Source of the DNA: Acidimicrobium sp. UBA3029
GTDB lineage: Bacteria; Actinomycetota; Acidimicrobiia; Acidimicrobiales; Ilumatobacteraceae
Assembly (NCBI GenBank): GCA_002367695.1
Contig: DFDK01000065.1
Location: 1 to 5,582, forward strand
Length of the DNA stretch: 5,582 nt
Direction of reading: 5' to 3'
Shown: in pieces, positions 1 through 5,582 of the stretch
Position numbering within the stretch: position 1 is the stretch's first letter
Layout of the letters: each line of letters opens with the position of its first letter
Position numbers and translations under genes: made by a program
Notes under the pieces: model-generated
Told to the model about the DNA's origin: nothing
Seen by the model: the letters and a program-made list of their open reading frames with translations, nothing else
The model's database searches: none

Positions 1-161
1 GATGCGCTCGTGGACCCGGCACCCGCTGCGCCCCCCTTATCAATCACCACTACTTTGCGGCCGGCCTTTGATAATTCGAGTGCGATGGATGCGCCCATGA
101 CGCCGCCACCAATAACAACTACATCGGTGTTGATCGTTACAGCCGACGTAGTTTGAGTCAT
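1..161 (-). CDS. FAD-dependent amine oxidoreductase (DAO / sarcosine-dimethylglycine oxidase-like), N-terminal part only
   Basis: Only the first 53 codons are present; the gene runs off the left edge. The peptide begins MTQTTSAVTINTD and continues into a Rossmann dinucleotide-binding segment: beta strand VVVIGGG, glycines 18, 19, 20 and 23 (GGGVMG), helix ASIALELSKAG, second strand KVVVID with the ribose-binding acidic residue Asp41, then GAGSTSA. That order is typical of the FAD-binding DAO family (sarcosine oxidase, dimethylglycine oxidase, DadA). The start ATG (161-159) overlaps the TGA of the upstream metF-like gene (160-158) as ATGA, so translation is probably coupled; no strong Shine-Dalgarno precedes it. 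From the operon I infer that the substrate is a secondary or tertiary amine left after corrinoid-dependent demethylation, such as dimethylglycine or sarcosine. The substrate and any C-terminal folate-binding (GcvT-like) domain cannot be judged from this fragment. FAD binding is well supported, the exact family only moderately. Confidence 0.85.
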   Translation of the reverse strand, partial: MTQTTSAVTINTDVVVIGGGVMGASIALELSKAGRKVVVIDKGGAAGAGSTSA

Positions 162-1054
162 ACTTGCTGATCCAAGATTGCGTTTGCCCACTTGGCGGTG
201 TCGGCAGTGGCATTAAATGTAAACGAGTGAATGCCTGAAACATTGAGTTCGTCGGCTTTGGCCGCGATGTCGTTGAGTAATTTTGTTGGGTCGTATCCAC
301 CAGGTGCAAACATCAAGGTGAGCGATGCTTTGTTTTTCTTGAGATAGCGCAGCGACTGACCAACACCAGTGCGCACACCTACCGACATCAGCCGCGTGCG
401 ATCGACAACACCTGGCAAACCGAGATTGATTGGTGTGGTGAAACCCTTTGCGCGCAGATCTTTGAGCCAAGCGAGAATCTTTGGAGCATCAAAACACATT
501 TGTGTTGATGCAAGTCCCTTCACTCCGAAGCTCTTGAGCAATGCTTCTTTTTCAATGACCGAATTATGCAAGTCGGCATTGCTGATCGTGGCGTGACCGT
601 CTGGGTAAGCACCAAAACCAATTGTTTCAACGCCAGGGTTGGCACTCAAGAAATCTTTGATGAATGGCAAAGCAAATTGGTAATGAGGCGGAACTTCGGC
701 GTCACCACCAATGATGAACACTTCTTTGATTCCTTTTTCGCGCACCCATGCTGCCAACTTGGCTGCATGTTCTGGGCCTTCAACCAGACGCGCGGCAAAG
801 TGTGGCACCACGTTGTGGCCCTTTGCAAGCAATTGCTCACACAACTCTTGCGTCACCGCAATGCCCTTTGCAGGCGAACACGTCACTGATACTGATGCAC
901 CCTTTGGCAAATCGGCAATGGCTTGGTCGAGGGACTTAAGTGGCACCAATTCGTAGCGCATGTTGCGCACTAAGCGCTGTGCTGCAACAGATGTCTTGCC
1001 ATTTGATTTTTTACCACCGATGAGGGGCTTGAGTAATGACGAAAGGGTGCTCAT
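158..1054 (-). CDS. metF: Methylenetetrahydrofolate reductase family protein (MetF-like)
   Basis: This is a flavin-dependent TIM-barrel enzyme that interconverts 5,10-methylene-THF and 5-methyl-THF. From the ATG at 1054 it is 298 residues, about the length of E. coli MetF. Residue numbers here count from the GTG 12 bases upstream. RYELVP carries Glu39, at the place of the catalytic Glu of the FEFFPP motif. It is followed by the strand VSVTCSPAKG (58-68), PHFAAR (88-93), GGD (120-122), YPDGH (154-158), a TQMCFD segment with Gln189, PINLGLPG (212-219), and a C-terminal IHSFTFN (279-285). I prefer the ATG at 1054 to the GTG at 1066 because GTGAGTGAG lies just upstream of it as a weak ribosome-binding site. 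It follows the methyltransferase gene after 46 bases and overlaps the FAD oxidoreductase start by 4 bases. Among methyl-transfer genes it probably runs oxidatively, feeding methyl groups from methyl-THF into methylene-THF, rather than serving methionine synthesis. Divergence from E. coli MetF leaves the electron acceptor unknown. Confidence 0.88.
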   Translation of the reverse strand: MSTLSSLLKPLIGGKKSNGKTSVAAQRLVRNMRYELVPLKSLDQAIADLPKGASVSVTCSPAKGIAVTQELCEQLLAKGHNVVPHFAARLVEGPEHAAKLAAWVREKGIKEVFIIGGDAEVPPHYQFALPFIKDFLSANPGVETIGFGAYPDGHATISNADLHNSVIEKEALLKSFGVKGLASTQMCFDAPKILAWLKDLRAKGFTTPINLGLPGVVDRTRLMSVGVRTGVGQSLRYLKKNKASLTLMFAPGGYDPTKLLNDIAAKADELNVSGIHSFTFNATADTAKWANAILDQQV

Positions 1055-1100
1055 AGTTGATCTCACTCACTTGGGTTTTGCGTATAGGGGCGTAACTAGA
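1055..1100 (-). other. Intergenic gap between the methyltransferase and metF-like genes
   Basis: This is a 46-base non-coding gap. On the minus strand it contains only a weak GTGAGTGAG purine stretch before the metF-like ATG. I see no hairpin followed by a T run and no clear promoter boxes, which fits read-through transcription of an operon. Confidence 0.5.
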
Positions 1101-2639
1101 TTATGCGAAAGTATCTGGCAATTCTGCTTTGCGCTTACCGATGTAATCCAATAATTCGGCGTCGATAGCGTCGTCTAGCGCTGGCGCAACATATGACGCA
1201 AGTCGCTCTTTGTAAATTCTGTTGGCGCGCTGTGCGGCATCCAAAGCGCCGTCTTCTGTCCATTGCTCGAAGCTGTTGTTGTCGGCCGTATCAGAGCGGT
1301 AGAACGCAGTCTCGAAGTTGGCCAGCGTGTGTGCTGTACCCAAGAAATGTTGACCCGGAACATTTTCTCGCATCGCGCTCATGGCCTGGCCGTTCTCTGT
1401 CATGTCAAGCCCCTTGCCAAGCGTCATCATCATGCCCAACTGATCGCAGTCGAGCACAAACTTCTCGTAGCCAACAGCAAGGCCACCCTCTAGCCATCCA
1501 GCAGAATGCAAAACAAAGTTGGTGCCGGCCATGATTGTTGGAATCAATGTAGATGCGCTTTCATATGCTGCTTGAGCATCTGGCAACTTGGATGCGCACA
1601 ATGACCCGCCCGAGCGAAACGGAACACCAAGTCGGCGCGCAAGTGCCGCAACGGCATACAGCACGATGGCGGGCTCTGGAGTGCCAAATGTAGGTGCTCC
1701 TGTGAGCATCGACATTGAACTTGCAAACGAACCGAACACCACCGGGGCACCGGGACGAACGAGTTGTGTAAAGGCCATACCAACAAGCGACTCTGCCAGC
1801 GTTTGGGCAATTACTCCCGCGGCAGTAGTTGGCGCCATTGCTCCAGCCAAAATAAACGGCGTGATAATACAAGCCTGATTGTTGAGTGCGTACACCTCTG
1901 CCGACTCGAGCATCGTGGCGTCCCACACGAGTGGCGAAGACGCATTAATCAAACTCGTCATCACGGTGCGATCCGCCAAGTCACCACCAAATGCAATGCG
2001 CGCCAAGTTAACGCTGTCTTGTGCTCGCTCACCCGCGGTAACCGAACCCATGAACCCCTTGTCGGAGTATTTGATATGGGCGTACACCATGTCGAGGTGG
2101 CGCTTACTTACTGGCACATCGACGGGCTCACACACTGTGCCGCCCGAGTGATGGATATATGGACACATGTAGGCGAGTTTGACAATGTTTTGAAAGTCTT
2201 GGATAGTTGCATAACGCCGACCGTTGTCGATGTCGTAAACAAAAGGCGATCCATAGTTCGGTGCGAACACAGTGGCGTTGCCACCTATTTGCACATTGTT
2301 TTCTGGGTTACGAGCGTGTTGCGTATAAATGCTGGGTGCGCTTGCTTGCACGATACTGCGACACATGCCGCGAGGAAAACGAACTCGTGTGCCATCGACA
2401 ATTGCTCCAGCATTTTTGAAACGCTCAATCGCGCTTGGGTAATCGCGAATCTCGACACCGATCTCTTCGAGGATTGTGTCTGCGTTGCTCTCGAGTAATG
2501 CAAGGCCCTCTTCCGAAATCATCTCATATGGCGTAAGCAGTCGAGTCAAAAAAGCGTCGCGATGTGCGTGTGAGTTCTTGCGCGTTGCCTGTCGGGCAGC
2601 ACGGCCACCCCCACGCCTGTGATGTTCTGCTTCTGTCAT
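1101..2639 (-). CDS. Trimethylamine methyltransferase (MttB) superfamily protein, non-pyrrolysine type
   Basis: This is a 512-residue substrate:corrinoid methyltransferase. It would transfer a methyl group from a methylated amine to Co(I) of a partner corrinoid protein in the cytoplasm. Family marks include the N-terminal RRGGGRAAR (8-16), the block LTPYEMISEEGLALLE (35-50), which leads the TIM-barrel, SPFVYDIDNGRRYAT (131-145), PVSKRHLDMVYAHIKYSDKGFMG (176-198), the Ala/Gly-rich ITPFILAGAMAPTTAAG (259-275), and SKLPDAQAAYES (350-361). The reading frame has no internal TAG, so it is not a pyrrolysine-containing trimethylamine methyltransferase. Characterised members without pyrrolysine act on quaternary amines (MtgB on glycine betaine, MtpB on proline betaine, MtcB on carnitine, MtyB on gamma-butyrobetaine). 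Glycine betaine is my first guess because an amine-oxidase-like gene follows, but the substrate cannot be read from sequence alone. The ATG at 2639 has a good AAGGGGA ribosome-binding site 6 bases upstream. Neighbouring corrinoid-activation and folate methyl-transfer genes support the assignment strongly. Confidence 0.93.
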   Translation of the reverse strand: MTEAEHHRRGGGRAARQATRKNSHAHRDAFLTRLLTPYEMISEEGLALLESNADTILEEIGVEIRDYPSAIERFKNAGAIVDGTRVRFPRGMCRSIVQASAPSIYTQHARNPENNVQIGGNATVFAPNYGSPFVYDIDNGRRYATIQDFQNIVKLAYMCPYIHHSGGTVCEPVDVPVSKRHLDMVYAHIKYSDKGFMGSVTAGERAQDSVNLARIAFGGDLADRTVMTSLINASSPLVWDATMLESAEVYALNNQACIITPFILAGAMAPTTAAGVIAQTLAESLVGMAFTQLVRPGAPVVFGSFASSMSMLTGAPTFGTPEPAIVLYAVAALARRLGVPFRSGGSLCASKLPDAQAAYESASTLIPTIMAGTNFVLHSAGWLEGGLAVGYEKFVLDCDQLGMMMTLGKGLDMTENGQAMSAMRENVPGQHFLGTAHTLANFETAFYRSDTADNNSFEQWTEDGALDAAQRANRIYKERLASYVAPALDDAIDAELLDYIGKRKAELPDTFA

Positions 2640-2686
2640 GATTCTTCCCCTTTTTCAATCTGCTCTATTCTCGCACGAACCGTCAT
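2636..2686 (-). CDS. Possible 16-residue bridging mini-ORF between the activator and methyltransferase genes
   Basis: A short frame, MTVRARIEQIEKGEES, fills the gap between two real genes. Its ATG (2686-2684) overlaps the TGA of the RACo-like gene (2685-2683) as ATGA, and its own TGA (2638-2636) overlaps the ATG of the methyltransferase (2639-2637) as ATGA. Ribosomes ending the upstream gene could therefore re-initiate, cross this frame and re-initiate at the methyltransferase. There is no Shine-Dalgarno for the mini-ORF, and the methyltransferase has its own good site inside it, so this may be chance. The peptide is charged and helix-prone, with no recognisable domain. Confidence 0.22.
   Translation of the reverse strand: MTVRARIEQIEKGEES
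2646..2651 (-). promoter_or_regulatory. Ribosome-binding site of the MttB-superfamily gene
   Basis: The minus strand reads AAAAAGGGGAAGAATC directly before ATG. The AGGGGA core is 6 bases from the start codon, which fixes the start at 2639. Confidence 0.7.
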
Positions 2687-4707
2687 GATCGACGTCGCCG
2701 ACGCTGGCCATCGCGACCACCCTCGCTGCTGCCACTGTTTTCTATGCGTGGGGGCAATGTCATGATGCCCTCGAGGTTTGGGCACGGCGCGTACGCATGG
2801 GGAAACGCCATGGCGGCAATAAACAAGTCTTGGAATCGAGGTTCGGTTGCAGTCTCGATTTTGGTGACCTTGCGGACCGCTGTTTCCATCTCGAGACGTT
2901 GGATGCGTGATAATAGAGTCTTTACTGCACCAGCACCTGCCGCATTGCCCACTGAGCGCACACCTGTGACCGGACAATCTGGCACCAACCCGAGCACCAT
3001 GGCGTATACAGGATCGATGTGTGCGCCGAACGCGCCGGCTAAGCGGATGTCGAGTACTTCTGGGTTGCCAGCATGTTCAACCAACAAGTCGATACCTGCG
3101 CGAAGCGCTGCTTTGGCTAATTGGATTGCACGAATATCGTTCTGTGTAATCAACATTCTGACGTCTCCGTGCTCGTACAACACATACGAGAATGTGCGGT
3201 CATCGGCAACAACTCGAGGAGTCTTGCCAACAAGCGATCCTTGAATGACACCGTCTTGCGAAATAATTCCTGACAAATACATTTCAGAGATCACCTCGAT
3301 GATGCCAGAACCACACACACCAGTAACTGGCATGTCAACAATTGCTTCATCAAAACCTGGTTCGTCCGACCACATTTCAATACCGATTGAGCGAAAGCGC
3401 GGCTCGAGCGTTTCCCGATCAATCCGTACTTTTTCGACAGCTCCTGCAGTAGCTCGCTGTCCACAACTGAGTTGTGCGCCCTCAAAGGCTGGACCAGTTG
3501 GGCTTGACGCAGCGAACTGACGAGTCTTGTCGCCAAGCACGATCTCGGCATTAGTGCCAACATCGATAAGAAGTTGCATCGTGTCGCCTCGGTGCGGACC
3601 TTCGGAAAGAATTGCTGCTGCGGTGTCGGCACCAACGTGACCAGCAATGCACGGACCAACATAATAACGAGCATTAGGAAGATCAATTCCGATTTGCGGC
3701 GCTTGCCCGATGACGGCTTCATCTGTAGCCAACACAAATGGTGCCGTGCCTAATGGGGTTGGATCGATACCCAACAAAATATGGTGCATGATCGGATTGC
3801 CGACCATCACGATCTCAAGAACTTTGTCGACAGAGATTGCTGCCTTCGACACCAATCCGAGAACGAGGTCATTGAGTGCTGCTCGGATCACAGTCGTCAG
3901 TTCAATGTCTCCGCCCTCATTCATCATCACGTACGAAACACGACTCATCAAGTCTTCACCAAAACGAATTTGCGGATTCATTACTCCTGCACTGTTCAAG
4001 ATCTCGCCAGTAGTGAGATCACATAAGTGACCAGCAACAGTTGTGGACCCAATGTCGATCGCAATGCCATACATAGCACCAACAAAACCTGGCCACACAG
4101 CAGTGATCATTCCTGCATCAGATATATCTGCGCCACGCGCAATGGCAACAGTTGCCCCACCATCGCCTTTGTCGATTGCACGATTGACTTGACTCAACAC
4201 ATGCGTTGCAATTGTTGGTTTAGCAATGTGATGCTGCTCGGCAATTGCATTTTGCAACTCTGTTGAAGCCGAGACACCATCGCCAAGTTGCTGCGGCATT
4301 ACCGCCACGTAATACAGAGTAAATATTGGGTCGACTTCTCGGGCACCTAAATCGAGATCTTTGCGCACAATCTGGCGATGCACTTGGCTCATTGCCGGAA
4401 TATCAATCACCATGTCGCCACAAATTTTTGCTGTACATCCCAAGCGATTGCCCTCAACAAGAGGTCGATTGCCGTGGTAATCAATCTCTAATTCACCAGG
4501 CTCTGTGAGAGCACCTGACGTTGCTTCAATGTCCCATAAAGAAAAAAAACCGATACTTGGTGTGATTTGACAGCGCCCACAAATGCCGCGACCACCGCAC
4601 ACCGAATCTAAGTCGACACCAAGACGTCGTGCAGCATCAAGCACACTTGTGCCCGTCTCAACATCCCCGGTCAATCCAGACGGAGTAAAAACAACGCGAT
4701 TCGTCAT
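2683..4707 (-). CDS. RACo-type reductive activator of corrinoid proteins (2Fe-2S ferredoxin domain + ASKHA/DUF4445 ATPase)
   Basis: This 674-residue protein would use ATP and low-potential electrons to reduce inactive Co(II) corrinoid to Co(I), restarting the methyl-transfer cycle. Residues 1-105 form a 2Fe-2S ferredoxin domain with cluster ligands Cys37, Cys43, Cys46 (C-x5-C-x2-C) and Cys91. The sequence SQVHRQIVRK (107-116) leads into a linker domain. The ASKHA part begins near 212 with the phosphate-binding AIDIGSTTVAG (Asp218). It continues with MVGNPIMHH (301-309), the second phosphate loop LLIDVGTNAEIVL (379-391), SSPTGPAFEGA (401-411), the adenosine-side GVCGSGII (463-470), LAGAFGAHID (556-565) and VGNAAGAGA (586-594). 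Length and domain order match the RACo/COG3894 family, as opposed to RamA, which carries C-terminal 4Fe-4S clusters; no such clusters are present here. An AAAAGGAG site 11 bases before the ATG supports the start. The tail from about 657 is low-complexity and ends in five arginines and a serine. The gene starts 20 bases after the folate methyltransferase. Confidence 0.93.
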   Translation of the reverse strand: MTNRVVFTPSGLTGDVETGTSVLDAARRLGVDLDSVCGGRGICGRCQITPSIGFFSLWDIEATSGALTEPGELEIDYHGNRPLVEGNRLGCTAKICGDMVIDIPAMSQVHRQIVRKDLDLGAREVDPIFTLYYVAVMPQQLGDGVSASTELQNAIAEQHHIAKPTIATHVLSQVNRAIDKGDGGATVAIARGADISDAGMITAVWPGFVGAMYGIAIDIGSTTVAGHLCDLTTGEILNSAGVMNPQIRFGEDLMSRVSYVMMNEGGDIELTTVIRAALNDLVLGLVSKAAISVDKVLEIVMVGNPIMHHILLGIDPTPLGTAPFVLATDEAVIGQAPQIGIDLPNARYYVGPCIAGHVGADTAAAILSEGPHRGDTMQLLIDVGTNAEIVLGDKTRQFAASSPTGPAFEGAQLSCGQRATAGAVEKVRIDRETLEPRFRSIGIEMWSDEPGFDEAIVDMPVTGVCGSGIIEVISEMYLSGIISQDGVIQGSLVGKTPRVVADDRTFSYVLYEHGDVRMLITQNDIRAIQLAKAALRAGIDLLVEHAGNPEVLDIRLAGAFGAHIDPVYAMVLGLVPDCPVTGVRSVGNAAGAGAVKTLLSRIQRLEMETAVRKVTKIETATEPRFQDLFIAAMAFPHAYAPCPNLEGIMTLPPRIENSGSSEGGRDGQRRRRRS

Positions 4708-4718
4708 GAAATCAAAAA

Positions 4719-4726
4719 CTCCTTTT
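4719..4726 (-). promoter_or_regulatory. Ribosome-binding site of the RACo-like gene
   Basis: The minus strand reads AAAAGGAG, 11 bases before the ATG at 4707 and only one base past the TAA of the upstream methyltransferase gene. It is close to the consensus and argues that the 20-base gap holds no promoter. Confidence 0.7.
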
Positions 4727-4727
4727 G

Positions 4728-5582
4728 TTATTGTGCTGTTCGACGACGACGACCTTCGCGGTCGCCACGCCCACCAGTCGGGGCATTTGGATCGCGATTT
4801 TCTTTAATCCAGTTAAAACAATTTTGGTCGTTGCCAGTCAATACATCGGCTGCCATAACTGCTGCTTTTACTTCCGGGTGTAACGGACTCATAATTGCCG
4901 AGGTCATGCCAGCGCCCATCGCCATAGAGAGGAAAGTTCCTGTAATCACCTGACGATTTGGCAAACCAAAACTGACGTTTGATGCGCCACACGTGGTATT
5001 GACTTTGAGCTCATCGCGCAAACGACGAATCAATGTAAATGCTTGTTGCCCAGCTTGACCAAGTGCGCCAATCGGCATCACCAACGGGTCAACAACGATG
5101 TCGCTGTAATGAATTCCGTAATCGGCGGCACGATTGACAATCTTTCGTGCAACTTCAAACCGCACATCTGGATCCATGCTGATACCTGTCTCGTCATTAG
5201 AGATCGCAACCACTGCTGCGCCGTACTTCTTGACAAGAGGCAACACTCGCTCGAGGTTTTCATCTTCTCCGGTCACCGAATTAACAAGGGCCTTGCCCTT
5301 GTACACAGCAAGACCGGCTTCGAGTGCCTCAATTATCGATGAATCGATCGACAACGGCACATCAGTCACTGACTGAACCAGTTGTACTGCGCGCGCCAAA
5401 AGTGCCGGCTCGTCTGCAAGTGGAATACCTGCGTTGACGTCGAGCATGTGCGCGCCGGCCAACACCTGGGCAATGGCATCAGCCTCGACTCGGCTGAAGT
5501 TGCCCGCTTTCATTTCTTCCGCCAACAATTTGCGACCCGTTGGGTTGATGCGCTCGCCGATCATCACGAATGGACGATCAAA
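4728..5582 (-). CDS. Methyltetrahydrofolate:corrinoid protein methyltransferase (MeTr, pterin-binding DHPS-like), 5' end cut by window edge
   Basis: This TIM-barrel enzyme moves a methyl group between a corrinoid protein and N5 of tetrahydrofolate. The frame is open to the window edge (FDRPF precedes the internal VMIGERINPTG), so the true start probably lies beyond 5582; a GTG at 5567 exists but would cut into the first strand. 284 residues are visible. Counting from the edge, the pterin-binding marks are GERINPTG (9-16), LDVNAG (47-52), SIDSS (78-82), VNSVTGE (100-106), VVAISNDETGIS (124-135), VVDPLVMPIG (163-172) and GASNVSFGLPNR (199-210). The last matches the SNVSFGLP block whose Asn contacts the pterin in characterised MeTr enzymes. 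These favour MeTr over true dihydropteroate synthase. Next to an MttB-superfamily gene and a corrinoid activator, it would receive substrate-derived methyl groups and make methyl-THF. The last 15 or so residues are an Arg-rich tail (GGRGDREGRRRR). It is the first visible gene of the operon, and its promoter is outside the window. Confidence 0.92.
   Translation of the reverse strand, partial: FDRPFVMIGERINPTGRKLLAEEMKAGNFSRVEADAIAQVLAGAHMLDVNAGIPLADEPALLARAVQLVQSVTDVPLSIDSSIIEALEAGLAVYKGKALVNSVTGEDENLERVLPLVKKYGAAVVAISNDETGISMDPDVRFEVARKIVNRAADYGIHYSDIVVDPLVMPIGALGQAGQQAFTLIRRLRDELKVNTTCGASNVSFGLPNRQVITGTFLSMAMGAGMTSAIMSPLHPEVKAAVMAADVLTGNDQNCFNWIKENRDPNAPTGGRGDREGRRRRTAQ

Noticed and set aside
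40..309. Minus-strand frame of 89 codons covering the metF/oxidoreductase junction
   Set aside because: It overlaps both real genes in another frame, and the ATGA junction with intact motifs on each side explains the region better.
1055..1100. Terminator or promoter between the methyltransferase and metF-like genes
   Set aside because: No inverted repeat with a T run and no convincing -35/-10 pair in the 46 bases.
1764..2498. Long plus-strand open frame of 244 codons opposite the MttB-superfamily gene
   Set aside because: It lies wholly antisense to a gene with strong family motifs. Its translation is rich in Cys, His and Arg with no recognisable domain, as expected of a shadow frame.
2636..2977. 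Possible programmed frameshift joining the end of the activator gene to the frame running into the methyltransferase start
   Set aside because: The alternate frame has no family similarity upstream of 2686, and I see no clear slippery site plus structure. The short bridging frame is reported on its own instead.
2744..3244. Plus-strand frame of 166 codons opposite the activator gene
   Set aside because: Antisense to conserved ASKHA motifs, with Ser/Thr/Pro-rich composition and no domain. Together with the next plus frame (3245-3520) it only mirrors low stop density.
4728..5582. Dihydropteroate synthase (FolP) for folate synthesis
   Set aside because: It shares the pterin-binding fold, but the SNVSFGLPNR block, the GERINPTG N-terminus and the corrinoid-activator neighbour point to a folate:corrinoid methyltransferase.

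Overview
The window holds one strand-wide gene cluster. Every convincing gene is read on the minus strand, so transcription runs from high to low coordinates. The base composition is about half GC by eye and start codons are ATG. The sequence is clearly bacterial, but I cannot fix the lineage. A moderate-GC, probably free-living bacterium (Actinomycetota/Acidimicrobiia-like, alphaproteobacterial or SAR202-like) would fit, and I hold this only weakly. No rRNA, tRNA, mobile element, CRISPR array or phage gene is visible.

Layout in transcription order: (1) a corrinoid:tetrahydrofolate methyltransferase of the pterin-binding (DHPS-like) family, cut by the right edge (5582-4728); (2) a RACo-type reductive activator of corrinoid proteins, with an N-terminal 2Fe-2S ferredoxin domain and a C-terminal ASKHA ATPase (4707-2683); (3) a possible 16-residue bridging mini-ORF (2686-2636); (4) an MttB-superfamily methylamine/quaternary-amine:corrinoid methyltransferase without pyrrolysine (2639-1101); (5) a MetF-type methylenetetrahydrofolate reductase (1054-158); (6) the N-terminus of an FAD-dependent amine oxidoreductase of the DAO/sarcosine oxidase type, cut by the left edge (161-1). 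The gaps are 20, 43 and 46 bases, and the last junction is a 4-base ATGA overlap. This is the form of a single operon.

Together the genes make a C1-demethylation pathway. The MttB homologue would move a methyl group from a quaternary or tertiary amine (glycine betaine is the leading guess) to Co(I) of a corrinoid protein. The DHPS-like enzyme would pass it to tetrahydrofolate. MetF, running in the oxidative direction, would turn methyl-THF into methylene-THF. RACo would rescue corrinoid that has oxidised to Co(II). The FAD enzyme would plausibly demethylate or oxidise the remaining amine, such as dimethylglycine or sarcosine. The small corrinoid carrier (MttC/MtgC-like) that this scheme needs is not in the window and probably lies upstream, beyond position 5582, or elsewhere.

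The less ordinary points are the arginine-rich C-terminal tails shared by the two partner enzymes, the mini-ORF joined to its neighbours by ATGA overlaps at both ends, the missing carrier protein, and the joining of a corrinoid methyl-transfer module to a flavin amine oxidase.
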